NCBI GenBank assembly: GCA_934149165.1
Contig: CAKPDY010000004.1
Coordinates: 1 to 64,000 of the forward strand
From: an uncultured Clostridia bacterium
Lineage (GTDB): Bacteria > Bacillota > Clostridia > TANB77 > CAG-508
Length of the DNA: 64,000 nt
Direction of reading: 5' to 3'
Shown here piece after piece: positions 17,398 to 27,178 of the stretch. The position numbers and the translations under genes were made by a program. Numbering within the stretch: the stretch's first letter is position 1; each line of letters begins with the position of its first letter. The notes beneath the pieces are model-generated. The model searched no databases. It worked only from the letters and a program-made list of their open reading frames with translations, and was not told where the DNA came from.

Positions 17398-18447
17398 TTA
17401 TTCTTCCTCTTCATTTTCTTCTACTTCACTTACTTCATCTCCAAGACTTTTTTCAAATGCCTTATTAAAGTTATCTCTAATTTTATCTTCAATTTCTTTC
17501 ATTATGTCTGGATTTTCCATTAAATACTTTTTAACATTTTCTCTTCCTTGACCTATTCTTGTTTCATTATAACTAAACCATGAACCGCTTTTATCTATGA
17601 TATCTAAGTTAACTGCTAAATCTACTAAATTGCCTTCTTTTGATATTCCCTTACCATATACAATATCAAATTCTGCTTCTCTAAATGGTGGTGCAACTTT
17701 GTTTTTTACAACTTTTACTCTAGCTCTATTTCCAATAACTTCACCATCTTGTTTTAAATTTTCTATTTTTCTTATATCCAATCTTACAGATGAATAAAAT
17801 TTTAGAGCTCTTCCTCCTGGAGTTGTTTCAGGATTTCCAAACATAACTCCAACTTTTTCTCTTAATTGATTTATAAATACTATTACAGTTTTTGTTTTAT
17901 TTATAGTTCCTGCTAATTTACGTAAAGCTTGCGACATAAGCCTTGCTTGTAAACCTATATGAGAATCACCCATATCTCCATCAATTTCTGCCTTAGGAAC
18001 TAAAGCAGCTACTGAATCAACTACTATAATGTCTAGTGCTCCACTTCTTACTAATGCTTCTGCAATTTCTAAAGCTTGTTCCCCTGTATCTGGTTGAGAA
18101 ACTATTAAATTATCTATATCAACGCCTAAATGTTTTGCATATATAGGATCTAATGCATGTTCTGCATCTATAAAAGCTGCTTCTCCGCCTAATTTTTGTG
18201 CTTCTGCAATCATATGTAATGTTAATGTTGTTTTGCCTGAAGATTCTGGACCAAAAACTTCTATAATTCTACCTCTTGGAATTCCACCTATTCCTAATGC
18301 AACATCTAAGCTTAATGCTCCTGTTGGTATTGCTTCTATATTCATTGCTGTAAAATCACCTAATTTCATAACTGAACCTTTTCCAAATTGTTTTTCAATT
18401 TGTCCTAAAGCTACTTCTAAAGCTTTCTTTTTTTCTGCATTTTCCAT
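17398..18447 (-). CDS. recA: Recombinase A
   Basis: Seen: 349 residues; AGGAGAG upstream of ATG 18447. Walker A GPESSGKT is at 66-73, Walker B LDIIVVDS near 140-150, followed by loop L1 (EIDGDMGDSHIGLQARLMSQALRK) and loop L2 (NQLREKVGVMFGNPETTPGG). The C-terminus is the usual acidic tail. Family knowledge: the ATP-dependent strand-exchange protein, coprotease for LexA. The gene has a strong TTGACA promoter and a LexA-like half-palindrome between promoter and ribosome binding site. recX follows directly. Confidence 0.98.
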   Translation of the reverse strand: MENAEKKKALEVALGQIEKQFGKGSVMKLGDFTAMNIEAIPTGALSLDVALGIGGIPRGRIIEVFGPESSGKTTLTLHMIAEAQKLGGEAAFIDAEHALDPIYAKHLGVDIDNLIVSQPDTGEQALEIAEALVRSGALDIIVVDSVAALVPKAEIDGDMGDSHIGLQARLMSQALRKLAGTINKTKTVIVFINQLREKVGVMFGNPETTPGGRALKFYSSVRLDIRKIENLKQDGEVIGNRARVKVVKNKVAPPFREAEFDIVYGKGISKEGNLVDLAVNLDIIDKSGSWFSYNETRIGQGRENVKKYLMENPDIMKEIEDKIRDNFNKAFEKSLGDEVSEVEENEEEE

Positions 18448-18464
18448 TATAATCTCTCCTTCTT

Positions 18465-18476
18465 AAACATTTGTTT
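18465..18476. promoter_or_regulatory. Candidate LexA box of recA
   Basis: Minus-strand AAACAAATGTTT, matching AAC-N4-GTT of the Gram-positive SOS box (GAAC-N4-GTTC with the outer base pair changed). It lies just downstream of the recA -10 and before the ribosome binding site. Confidence 0.4.
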
Positions 18477-18491
18477 GTATTGTCTTGTATT

Positions 18492-18520
18492 AATATATAT
18501 TACATTTTATGATTTGTCAA
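18492..18520 (-). promoter_or_regulatory. Promoter of recA-recX
   Basis: Minus strand TTGACA (18515-18520), 17-bp spacer, TATATT (18492-18497). Confidence 0.8.
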
Positions 18521-18555
18521 TACTTTTTTTATTAATTTATAATATGTAAATTTTA

Positions 18556-20134
18556 TTACAATTCTCTATTCCAAGTTCCAAAATTTCTATAAATATTAAA
18601 ATTATTAGGTTCAAAATTACCAACAATTTTTTGGTTTATAAGTAAAGAATTTCTATTTCTATATAAACTAATATATACACTATCTTCTTTAGTAATTGTT
18701 ATTAAATCTTTGTATTTTTCTTTAATAATTTTTTGATTAGTAATGTTTTTAATTTCATTTAAAATTTCTATAACTTTATCATTATTATAATTAGCAATAT
18801 TATTTTTACCATAAAAGTATTCTAATTCTGGGCTGTAACTATTATAAATACCTGTTAATATAATTTGATATTTTTTGTTTTTTAAACAATACTCATATTG
18901 TGTTTCTGAAAGTTCATTTATATTAACTTGTATACCTATACTTTCAAGCTGGGATTTTATTGCTTTTGCTACTTCAACTCTGCCGAGTATTATTTGAATT
19001 AACGCTTATTGTTATATATAAATTATATCCGTTTTTTTTCCACCTATTATTTGAATATGTCCATCCATCTGCACTAAGAATTTCCTTCGCTTTTTCAGGG
19101 TTATATCCTGAACTTGATGAATTACTATTATATGTATAACTTCCATAATCCAACATATTGTCTGATGTATAATACTTATTATTATATACTGTAGAAGTAA
19201 TATTTTCTTTATCAATAGCATATCCTATAGCTTGTCTTACACTTTTTTGTTTTAATATATTGTCATCACAATTGCAACTTAAAAAGTCATACTCTCTACC
19301 TTTATATTCTTTTACATAATATCCAATTGTACCTATATAATTTTCATATACTAAACTTGATGTATTAATTATATCTATATTTCCAAGTTTAAAGCTATTA
19401 TAAACTTCTCCCATTTCATCATAAATATTAATACTTATTTTTTTTATATTTTTATTTACCTCATTTTGATTTCTGTAATTTTCATTTTTTTCTAATATAA
19501 TTTGGCTATTTGATATTGAAGCAATTTTATATAAACCTGTACCTATTGGGTATTTATCAGATGAATAAAAATCTTCATTACTATAATAATTTTGACTCAT
19601 TATAGGAAAAATTAAATTATATTCAAAAAAATATATTTCTTCAGATAAATTAATTTTGATTGTGGAATCATCTATACATTCCGCATTTAATATATTCTTA
19701 ACATTTTCATAATAAATGCTTGATTCACTTTTTTTAATTAAATCTATAGTAAATTTTACATCTTTTGCAGTTATATTATTTCCATTTGGCCACTTAATGT
19801 TATTGTCAATTTTTACAATATATGTTGTAGCAGATGTTTTTGCATATTCTGTAGCTAAACATGGTGTTAATTTATATTCTGAATCTAAAGTTAATAATGG
19901 TTCATAAATTAATTGGTTTATGTTTATTATTTCTTTATTTTGTGTTAATAATGGATTAATTGTATCAAAATTAGATATTCCAAGTCTTAAATTATCTTGA
20001 TATGTTATATTGTCTGAAGTTTGAATATCATTATTTTGTTTTGATGTATTTTTTACATTCATTTTGTATATGGCAAATATGACAATTATAACTATAAAAG
20101 TAATAAAAATATATTTTATATATTTAAATTTCAT
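18556..20134 (-). pseudogene. Peptide-ABC-transporter substrate-binding protein, frameshifted
   Basis: Seen: a 386-codon frame from ATG 20134 with one N-terminal hydrophobic segment, then family-5 SBP features: LRLGISNFDTINPLLT, YEPLLTLDSEYKLTPCLA, KWPNGNNITAKDVKFTIDLI, RQAIGYAIDKENI. It stops at 18974, but a single-base shift near 18980-18986 continues the protein as VEVAKAIKSQLESIGIQVNI through to a stop at 18556, the expected C-terminal lobe. Family knowledge: OppA/DppA-like lipoproteins feed peptides to an ABC permease; no permease genes are adjacent and the lipobox is not clear. Inference: a damaged gene or a one-base consensus error. Confidence 0.8.
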
Positions 20135-20235
20135 TGTTTTTTCATTCCTTACATTTAAATTTTATAGAAATATAATATATTATTTTTGCGTGTTTTTCAA
20201 TATATTACAGTTTAATTTTTATAAAAAACAAAAGA

Positions 20236-20266
20236 GACATGTGTAATAAATAATTATTTACATGTC
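20236..20266 (-). terminator. Hairpin after spoVS
   Basis: GACATGT (20236-20242) and ACATGTC (20260-20266) with AT-rich pairing inside, 33 nt past the spoVS stop. Confidence 0.5.
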
Positions 20267-20298
20267 CCCCAATATTAAATTTTTAGACTTAATGTCTT

Positions 20299-20562
20299 TT
20301 ATTTTCTAGATTCAATAATTAGTTTTATACCAGTTCTTTCTTCACCTTCTACTTGAACTTCTGCAAATGCTGGTACACAAACTAAATCTACACCAGATGG
20401 TGCTACAAACCCTCTTGCTATTGCTACTGCTTTAACTGCTTGATTTAAAGCTCCTGCTCCTATTGCTTGCATTTCCGCATAATTATTTTCCTTTACCAAT
20501 CCAGCTATTGCTCCTGCTACTGAATTTGGATTTGATTTTGATGAGATTTTTAAAACTTCCAT
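20299..20562 (-). CDS. spoVS: Stage V sporulation protein S
   Basis: Seen: 87 residues from ATG 20562 with ACAGGAGGC 7 nt upstream. The sequence MEVLKISSKSNPNSVAGAIA, AIGAGALNQAVKAVAIARGF and IKLIIESRK is nearly invariant in the SpoVS family. Family knowledge: a small Alba-like protein needed for progression beyond stage V and for septation control; the biochemical role is unresolved. Downstream of ymdB and rny, the conserved Firmicutes order. It has its own likely promoter (TTGACC 20630-20635, TATAAC 20608-20613, 16-bp spacer). Confidence 0.97.
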   Translation of the reverse strand: MEVLKISSKSNPNSVAGAIAGLVKENNYAEMQAIGAGALNQAVKAVAIARGFVAPSGVDLVCVPAFAEVQVEGEERTGIKLIIESRK

Positions 20563-20699
20563 TTTTTGCCTCCTGTGTTTTTTATTTTTTTGTTTTCTCA
20601 AACTACAGTTATATTTATAATACATGAGAGGTCAAAAGTCCAGTAGTTTCTAGCATTTTTTTGATAAATCGTTCGTCTGTTTTCGACAATAAATTCTAT

Positions 20700-21473
20700 T
20701 TATCTGACATTAATTCTATTAATCTTTTCTGCTCGACACCTTTCGTCATTTATTTCAAAAATACATCCATTAAAAATACAATCTCCTTCTGCTAATTTAT
20801 ATCTTTCTGGTAGTGATGTTACAAACCTTTTTATAGATGCATTTGGATCCATACCTATAACAGAATTTTTAGGACCTGTCATTCCAATGTCTGTTATATA
20901 TGCAGTTCCATTTTCTAACATATGTTCATCTGCTGTTTGTACATGTGTATGTGTTCCATATAATGCAGTAATTTTTCCATCTAAATATATACCCATTGCT
21001 ATTTTTTCTGCTGTAGCTTCTGCATGAAAATCCACAAAAATCATATCTGTTTTATCAGATATTAAATTTACTATATCATTTGCAACTGTAAATGGATTTT
21101 CAGACAATACATTCATATCTGTTCTTCCTATTAAATTAATTACACCTATTTTTTTCCCTTTACATTCATATATGCCATAACCTTTTCCAACAACACCTTT
21201 AGAATAATTTGCTGGTCTTAACAATTTTGGATGATTTATAAAAGTAAAGATATCTTTTTTTCCCCAAGTATGGTTTCCCATTGTTATACAGTCTATGTTT
21301 AAATTTAATAAATCATTAAATATTTTGGTTGTTATACCCATTCCCCCAGCTGAATTTTCTGCATTTACTATTACAAAATCTATATTTTCTTTTTTTCTTA
21401 TTTTAGGTAACTCCTCTTTTAATTTTTTTACTCCACTTTCTCCTACCAAGTCTCCTACTGCTAATATTTTCAA
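20700..21473 (-). CDS. ymdB: YmdB-family metallophosphoesterase (2',3'-cyclic nucleotide phosphodiesterase)
   Basis: Seen: 257 residues. The calcineurin-like metal ligands are all present: AVGDLVGESG near residue 7, NAENSAGG near 40, MGNHTWGKKD near 65, DFHAEATAEK near 147, and YGTHTHVQTADE near 172. Family knowledge: YmdB hydrolyses 2',3'-cAMP and controls biofilm and motility fate decisions in Bacillus; the TIGR00282 family is ~260 residues. It follows rny, separated by a strong terminator, and precedes spoVS as in other Firmicutes. Cytoplasmic, dinuclear-metal enzyme. Confidence 0.93.
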   Translation of the reverse strand: MKILAVGDLVGESGVKKLKEELPKIRKKENIDFVIVNAENSAGGMGITTKIFNDLLNLNIDCITMGNHTWGKKDIFTFINHPKLLRPANYSKGVVGKGYGIYECKGKKIGVINLIGRTDMNVLSENPFTVANDIVNLISDKTDMIFVDFHAEATAEKIAMGIYLDGKITALYGTHTHVQTADEHMLENGTAYITDIGMTGPKNSVIGMDPNASIKRFVTSLPERYKLAEGDCIFNGCIFEINDERCRAEKINRINVR

Positions 21474-21546
21474 AATGTAACACTCCTTTTCTTTTTTATT
21501 TTTTACTTAATTATAATATCATGAAGACTTTTTTTTTTCAACCCAT

Positions 21547-21580
21547 AAAAAAAGCAAAGCTTTAATTAGCTTTGCTTTTT
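21547..21580 (-). terminator. Terminator of rny
   Basis: AAAAAGCAAAGCT and AGCTTTGCTTTTT form a perfect 13-bp stem with a short loop, between the rny stop and ymdB. Confidence 0.85.
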
Positions 21581-21625
21581 AGTTGTAAATAACTATAAAC
21601 TTTAGATATATTTTTATTTTATTAA

Positions 21626-23170
21626 TTATTTTGCATATTCAATAACTCTAGTTTCTCTAATCATATTAACTTTAATTTGTCCTGGATATTCCATTTCATT
21701 TTCAATTTTTTTAGCAATATCTCTAGACATTAAAATCATTTGATCATCTGAAATTTTTTCTGGTTTAACAATAACTCGTATTTCTCTACCAGCTTGAATT
21801 GCAAATGATTTACTTACACCTTCAAAAGAATCTGCAATTTCTTCTAAGTTTTGTAAACGTTTAATATATGTTTCCAAAGTTTCTCTTCTTGCACCTGGCC
21901 TTGAGGCTGAAATAGCATCTGCTGCTTGTACTAGTACAGCTTCTAAAGTTGTAGGCTCTACATCTCCATGATGTGCTTCTACTGCATTTATTACAACAGG
22001 ATTTTCCTTATATTTTTTAAGTATATCCACACCAATTTCAACATGAGTTCCTTCCATATCATGATCTAATGCTTTTCCTATATCATGTAATAAACCTGCA
22101 CGTCTTGCAATTTTAGTATCTAAACCTAATTCATCTGCCATTATTCTTGCTAAATTAGATACTTCTATACTATGGTTTAATACATTTTGGCCATAACTTG
22201 TTCTATATCTTAATTTTCCAATTAATTTTACTAAATCTGGATGAAGACCTATTACACCAGTTTCTAATACTGCTCTTTCTCCTTCTTCTTTTATTATAGT
22301 TGCAATTTCTTCTTTTGCTTTTTCAACCATTTCTTCAATTTTAGCAGGGTGGATTCTGCCATCATCAATTAGTTTTTCTAAAGCTAGTTTTGCAACTTCT
22401 CTTCTTAATGGATCAAAACCTGAAATTATTACTGCTTCTGGTGTATCATCAATTATTAAATCTATTCCTGTTAAAGTTTCTAAAGTTTTAATATTACGCC
22501 CTTCTCTACCAATTATTCTACCTTTCATATCATCATTTGGTAATGAAACTATTGATACAGTAGTTTCAGAAGTATGGTCAGCAGCACATTTTTGTATTGC
22601 ATAACCTATTATTTCTTTAGCACTTTTTTCTGCTTTTTCCTTAGTTTCTTCTTCTAAATTTTTTATCATAGTAGCTTTTTCTTGAACTATTTCTTTTTCA
22701 ACTTCAGATAGTAGAAACTTTTTAGCTTCTTCTACAGACATTCTTGCTATTTTTTGTAATTCTTCTTTCTGAGAATTTATTACATTTTCAAGCTCTATTG
22801 CTTTATTGTCTAGTTCTGAATCTTTTCTTAATAAATCTTGTTCTTTTCTTTCTAATTGATTAATTCTATTTTCAAGATTTTCTTCCTTTTGTATTAACCT
22901 TTTCTCTTGTTGTTGAACTTCGCCTCTTCTTTCTTTAATCTCTTGATCTAAATCTTTTCTAGCACTCATTATTTCTTCTTTTGCTTTAAATATTTCTTCT
23001 TTTTTTCTATTTTCAGCATCTTTAGTTGCTGCTTCAATAATTCTTTTGGCTTCATTTTCTGCACTTTCCATTTTAGATTCAGCAATTTTTTTTCTTAATA
23101 TAAATCCAACAGATGTAAAAATTGCTGCTGAGATAAGAAAAACGGCAATTATGATTATAGTGTCTCCCAT
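21626..23170 (-). CDS. rny: Ribonuclease Y
   Basis: Seen: 514 residues from ATG 23170 (AGAGGTG 9 nt upstream; the in-frame GTG at 23182 lies inside that site). N-terminal membrane anchor at about 3-25, a long charged coiled coil at about 30-190, a KH domain (IIGREGRNIKTLETLTGIDLI), then an HD domain with LLHDIGKALDHD and VEAHHGD. Family knowledge: membrane-bound endoribonuclease that initiates mRNA decay. It has a consensus promoter and the shared upstream motif also found before the RNase J gene. Confidence 0.97.
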   Translation of the reverse strand: MGDTIIIIAVFLISAAIFTSVGFILRKKIAESKMESAENEAKRIIEAATKDAENRKKEEIFKAKEEIMSARKDLDQEIKERRGEVQQQEKRLIQKEENLENRINQLERKEQDLLRKDSELDNKAIELENVINSQKEELQKIARMSVEEAKKFLLSEVEKEIVQEKATMIKNLEEETKEKAEKSAKEIIGYAIQKCAADHTSETTVSIVSLPNDDMKGRIIGREGRNIKTLETLTGIDLIIDDTPEAVIISGFDPLRREVAKLALEKLIDDGRIHPAKIEEMVEKAKEEIATIIKEEGERAVLETGVIGLHPDLVKLIGKLRYRTSYGQNVLNHSIEVSNLARIMADELGLDTKIARRAGLLHDIGKALDHDMEGTHVEIGVDILKKYKENPVVINAVEAHHGDVEPTTLEAVLVQAADAISASRPGARRETLETYIKRLQNLEEIADSFEGVSKSFAIQAGREIRVIVKPEKISDDQMILMSRDIAKKIENEMEYPGQIKVNMIRETRVIEYAK

Positions 23171-23257
23171 AACCTCTAACACCTCTTTCTATTAAATTTT
23201 CAATGTTCAGTTTAAATATATATTTAATTTATAAATTATATTTGTAACCCCACTCTT

Positions 23258-23286
23258 ATTTTATATTTATTATTGTCAACTGTCAA
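23258..23286 (-). promoter_or_regulatory. Promoter of rny
   Basis: Minus strand TTGACA (23281-23286), 17-bp spacer, TAAAAT (23258-23263). A second TTGACA lies 8 bp further on. Confidence 0.75.
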
Positions 23287-23317
23287 GAGTTTTTTTATTA
23301 TTCTACTGCAAATATTG

Positions 23318-23345
23318 TTACAGTTTAACACTTTTTACTGTGAAA
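23318..23345 (-). repeat. Shared upstream motif, copy B
   Basis: Minus-strand AGTAAAAAGTGTTAAACTGT within 23318-23345. In this copy ACAGT and ACTGT flank the core as an inverted repeat. It lies upstream of the rny -35. Confidence 0.6.
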
Positions 23346-23443
23346 TAGGCTAAAAACATTAAAATATAGTGAACACATAGGTTTAGAAGCTAACTTTAAC
23401 TTCTTCATATTTAAACATATTTATGTCTTATACTTTCTGTAAT

Positions 23444-24196
23444 TTATTTCAAACTAATATGTACTTTTTCAACTTCAACTCCAATTTCTCTACAAACAAT
23501 ATTTTGAATTTTTGCCACATCTGCTTCTTCTAATTTTTCAGTTTTAATAATAACACTAACACTATTATCATTAACAAAAATAACAACATTATCATATCCT
23601 AAATTTTTTATTAAATTTTCTGCAATCATAATAGAATTTTTTGTATTATTAATATTTGCTATTTCTTGTGTAGATATTGTTTTTTGCTCATTTGATACAC
23701 TTGCACTTTCAACTAATTTTTGATATGTCTCTAGCATTTGTGAATACATTTTATCTCTTTCTAACTTAGAACTTGCAAAATATTCTATTGAAGTTGAAGC
23801 TGTTCCAGCCGAAACTTGAGTTGTTTGAGCTGTTTTTGATGATTGATCCACATTATTTTTATTTGAAGTACTACTTCCTATATCACCTTCCATATTAACT
23901 TCTTCATTATCATTATTTACTATATTACTATCTTTTATATTATCACTTTGTATATTACTATTTGTAGTTTGTTCATTAGCTTTAGTTGTTGTTGATGAAT
24001 CATTATTACTATCATTTACAACATTATTACTATTAACTAACTTAGCATCTCCAATACCAGCCATTTTTTCTGAATCTAATAAAGCTCCTGTTTCTACTGT
24101 TCCTGTTATATTTGAAGTATAATTCATATAACCAACAGTTATTAGCATTAAAGCTATAACAGAAATAATAATTTGATTTTTTTTAAAAATTTTCAT
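23444..24196 (-). CDS. spoIIIAH: Stage III sporulation protein AH
   Basis: Seen: about 250 residues; ATG 24196 follows AAAGGTG, with GTG 24202 an alternative. An N-terminal membrane segment (about 5-25) precedes a long Asn/Ser/Thr-rich linker (about 50-135) and a C-terminal domain (YFASSKLERDKMYSQMLETY to EVEKVHISLK) of the YscJ/FliF-like ring-building type. Family knowledge: SpoIIIAH in the mother-cell membrane pairs with forespore SpoIIQ to form the feeding-tube channel. Last gene of the spoIIIA operon. The linker is longer and more Asn-rich than in Bacillus. Confidence 0.9.
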   Translation of the reverse strand: MKIFKKNQIIISVIALMLITVGYMNYTSNITGTVETGALLDSEKMAGIGDAKLVNSNNVVNDSNNDSSTTTKANEQTTNSNIQSDNIKDSNIVNNDNEEVNMEGDIGSSTSNKNNVDQSSKTAQTTQVSAGTASTSIEYFASSKLERDKMYSQMLETYQKLVESASVSNEQKTISTQEIANINNTKNSIMIAENLIKNLGYDNVVIFVNDNSVSVIIKTEKLEEADVAKIQNIVCREIGVEVEKVHISLK

Positions 24197-24238
24197 ATAC
24201 ACCTTTTTCTCCCTTATAAATATTTTTTACACATATAT

Positions 24239-24844
24239 CTATTTCATTTCAAACACCTGAATTTTATGTGTAGGAAGCCCTGTTGCAGCTTCCACTGCTT
24301 GTATAATATTACTTTTTACAGTACTATTATTAGCACCTTTAGCAAGTATAACTGCACCTTTTATTGTAGGAGTTACAATACTACTTTTAGCAACAGTTTT
24401 TTGCCCATTATTTTCTTCATATACCACTTCTTTTTTTATAGAATTTTCATTTATAGTTCTAACTCCACCTTGATTGTCTTCTTCTTGTGTAACATTTTCC
24501 TGATTATTTTCATTATACATTGGAACTACTTTATTTGTTTCTTCATATGTAATTAAAACATTAACATCTTCTACACCTTCTAACTTTTTTAATATATTTT
24601 CAATTTGATTTTCTAAATTATTTTCATTTGTACTATCATTTGTAACAGAAGTTTCTTGTGTTAATGTTGCCAATTCACTGTTTTTATTATTTTTATTATT
24701 TTCTTTTTTATTTCCATTCCATATATAATTAATAAATACTACTGTTGCTATTAAAATTATTACAAAAGCAACCAAATTTTCTATAGATTTTTTACTACTT
24801 TTTTTTTCAATTTTTGCCAAAATTTTTTCTTTAAATTCTCCCAA
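24239..24844 (-). CDS. spoIIIAG: Stage III sporulation protein AG
   Basis: Seen: 201 residues from TTG 24844 with AAGGAGGG upstream. Membrane segment at about 25-40 (NLVAFVIILIATVVFINYIW), a low-complexity Asn/Lys linker, then the ring-building motif LEGVEDVNVLITYE and the terminal PTIKGAVILAKGANNSTVKS, HKIQVFEMK. Family knowledge: SpoIIIAG forms large oligomeric rings in the channel between mother cell and forespore. It sits between AF and AH as expected. Confidence 0.9.
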   Translation of the reverse strand: MGEFKEKILAKIEKKSSKKSIENLVAFVIILIATVVFINYIWNGNKKENNKNNKNSELATLTQETSVTNDSTNENNLENQIENILKKLEGVEDVNVLITYEETNKVVPMYNENNQENVTQEEDNQGGVRTINENSIKKEVVYEENNGQKTVAKSSIVTPTIKGAVILAKGANNSTVKSNIIQAVEAATGLPTHKIQVFEMK

Positions 24845-24865
24845 GTTTACATCCCTCCTTCCAAT

Positions 24866-25483
24866 TTATTCAATTAAAATATTTTTTTCATTTACTTCAT
24901 ATACTCCACTTAAGTACTCCTTTAATTTTCGTTTTTCAGTTTCAGTAATAATAGATTTATTGTCACTTGATTCATTACTGTCTTTTTTGCTTCCACCTAT
25001 ATTAACTTTTACATTTTCAATATTTTCTACTATAGTTGTTACACTTGAATCAATGCTTTGATTTTTATCTTCGTCTTTTTCAATAATTTTTAAATAAATT
25101 TTATTTAATGTATATTCATCATTATCTAATATTTCTAAATTAATTTGACCTATTACATATCCTTTTTGATTTACCTTTGTTTTTATATCTATTTTTAAAT
25201 TTTCTTCATACATTCTTTTTACAATATCCTCATTATTTAAATTTACACTTGTTGCAGTAGTGCTTTCTGTAGGTGTATCTATATATGATTCCAAATTTAA
25301 ATCCATATTTTTATTGCTACTTATTTTATTTATAATTGGTGATATTATAGTAAATAAAATAAAAACACCAGCTATCATTTTTATATATTTACCATTACTA
25401 CCTTCTGGTAAAATCATTTCAATTATAGTTACTATTATTACTGATATTATAATTCCTTGAGCCCAAATACTTATAAAATTCAT
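24866..25483 (-). CDS. spoIIIAF: Stage III sporulation protein AF
   Basis: Seen: 205 residues with two N-terminal membrane segments (IIISVIIVTIIEMILP and MIAGVFILFTIISPIIN), the usual SpoIIIAF start SIWAQGIIISVIIVTIIEMI, then a soluble ring-building-like domain to LKEYLSGVYEVNEKNILIE. Family knowledge: SpoIIIAF is a membrane part of the channel complex with a C-terminal RBM fold. 21 nt separate it from spoIIIAG. Asn/Ser-rich insertion near residue 165-175. Confidence 0.88.
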   Translation of the reverse strand: MNFISIWAQGIIISVIIVTIIEMILPEGSNGKYIKMIAGVFILFTIISPIINKISSNKNMDLNLESYIDTPTESTTATSVNLNNEDIVKRMYEENLKIDIKTKVNQKGYVIGQINLEILDNDEYTLNKIYLKIIEKDEDKNQSIDSSVTTIVENIENVKVNIGGSKKDSNESSDNKSIITETEKRKLKEYLSGVYEVNEKNILIE

Positions 25484-25512
25484 TTTTTCACCCCATATAC
25501 AAAAAATATATG

Positions 25513-26685
25513 TTAATTATACATAACCCCACTATTAGATATTTTAATAACCAATGTAATACCTATTATTAACATTACTGAAACACTTGATAATATTGCA
25601 AGTAATAGTTTAAATGTGTCTCCCATATGTGTTAATAATTTTATTATCTTGCCATCTGCAATAGGTTCACAAAGTGCAGCTCCTAAATAATAAACTGTCA
25701 TTAATGTAACTAATTTAATTATTGGAATTATGCATATTCCTATGATAATTATTACTCCAACAATACCTAATGCATTTTTTAGAATAACACTGCACCCCAT
25801 AACTGTATCTACTGCGTCACCTAAAATTTTACCAACTACTGGAATAAAACTCGAAACAGCTGTTTTAGTTGTTTTTGCAGTAATTCCATCTATACTACTA
25901 CTTAATGTACCTTCTAAAGAAGTAACTCCTACAAACAAAGTTAATACTACCCCTAATACCCATACTGCTGAAGATTTAAAAAATTTTGATAATTTATTTA
26001 TTTGAACTTTATCTGATATTTGTGATATTATTCCTAATGCTGTTGATACTAGAACTATTGGAATTATCACATTAACAATTAGATTTCCTATTATTGTAAT
26101 TAAAAATAATATAATTGGCTGAATCATACTTGCAGATGCTATATTACCAGTTGTAATTATTAATGTAATTAAAATTGGTATTAATGAATTCATAAAACCT
26201 ACTAAGTTTTGAATTGACTCTTTCACCATAGTTATAATTCCCGCAAAACTTGTCATAACTAATGTAACTATTAATATATATTGAATATAATATGTAATTT
26301 GTGCAACACTTTTATTATTTAATCCATCTGTTATACTTTTTAATATTCCATGAATTATAATAATAATTATTATACTGCTTATAACTGTTACTGAATTTAA
26401 AATTTCTTTTCCTAATAATCCACAAAATAATTTTATTAATTTAACATTATCTATATCTCCTTTTATTGCATTAGCTAATAATTTATTAATATCTATATCT
26501 GGCATAGATTCTTTTGTATATTGTTGTGCTTCATTAATAAAATCTGATATCTTTAATGTTTCCTTTTGCATATCTATTATTTCATTTGTATCATTATAAT
26601 TTTCATTATTTGCAAAACTTATATTTGTAATTAACATAATGGTAATAAGAACTTTAAAAATAACTAAAAATTTTTTCATTTCCAT
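25513..26685 (-). CDS. spoIIIAE: Stage III sporulation protein AE
   Basis: Seen: 390 residues: a signal peptide (cleavage after FAN, about 26), then a soluble helical region and about seven membrane segments. Conserved pieces include LVGFMNSLIPILITLIITTG, IISQISDKVQINKLSKFFKSSAVW and GAALCEPIADGKIIKLLTHMG. Family knowledge: the largest polytopic membrane component of the spoIIIA channel, needed for sigma-G activity and forespore integrity. It is complete and in the canonical position. Confidence 0.93.
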   Translation of the reverse strand: MEMKKFLVIFKVLITIMLITNISFANNENYNDTNEIIDMQKETLKISDFINEAQQYTKESMPDIDINKLLANAIKGDIDNVKLIKLFCGLLGKEILNSVTVISSIIIIIIIHGILKSITDGLNNKSVAQITYYIQYILIVTLVMTSFAGIITMVKESIQNLVGFMNSLIPILITLIITTGNIASASMIQPIILFLITIIGNLIVNVIIPIVLVSTALGIISQISDKVQINKLSKFFKSSAVWVLGVVLTLFVGVTSLEGTLSSSIDGITAKTTKTAVSSFIPVVGKILGDAVDTVMGCSVILKNALGIVGVIIIIGICIIPIIKLVTLMTVYYLGAALCEPIADGKIIKLLTHMGDTFKLLLAILSSVSVMLIIGITLVIKISNSGVMYN

Positions 26686-26745
26686 ATTTACCCTTCTTTT
26701 GTTTAATTATTGCTATCTTACTAACTTAATACTATAGAATTTTAA

Positions 26746-27132
26746 TTATGGTAATACTTTTATAACAGTTTCTAATAAACTAGAAATAATGGGTATAGAC
26801 ACAGTAACAATCATTACTTTTCCTCCTATATCAATTTTATTTGCAATAGCATTTTCGCCAGAATCTTTACATATGCTTACAGCAAACTCCGTTAAAATTG
26901 CAATTCCTGTTATTTTTATTAATAAAGCAATAAATTTACCATTAATTGAAGATTTATTAACTAAACTATTTAATAAACTTATTACATCTGAAATTTTACT
27001 AAACACTAGAGTAAAAATTAAAACACCTGCCATTAATGAAACATAAATAGCAAACTCAGGCTTGTACTGTTTTACTATAATAATTATTATTAAAGAAATT
27101 AATCCAATTCCAGTAATCTTTATAATATCCAT
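26746..27132 (-). CDS. spoIIIAD: Stage III sporulation protein AD
   Basis: Seen: 128 residues with four hydrophobic segments: IIKITGIGLISLIIIIIV, YVSLMAGVLIFTLVFSKI, FIALLIKITGIAILTEFAVS, and a final IVTVSIPIISSLLETVIKVLP. CKDSGENAIANKIDIGGK is the conserved loop of the family. Family knowledge: a small integral membrane component of the channel, paired with SpoIIIAC. A GGGGGAAG site precedes the start. 60 nt lie between it and spoIIIAE. Confidence 0.92.
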   Translation of the reverse strand: MDIIKITGIGLISLIIIIIVKQYKPEFAIYVSLMAGVLIFTLVFSKISDVISLLNSLVNKSSINGKFIALLIKITGIAILTEFAVSICKDSGENAIANKIDIGGKVMIVTVSIPIISSLLETVIKVLP

Positions 27133-27178
27133 TTTTCTATTCTTCCCCCATTTCTTTTGTACTTAAAACACTATACAA

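Noticed and set aside
19012..19221. Second minus-strand frame inside the peptide-binding protein gene
   Set aside because: It is an out-of-frame overlap within recognisable substrate-binding protein sequence.
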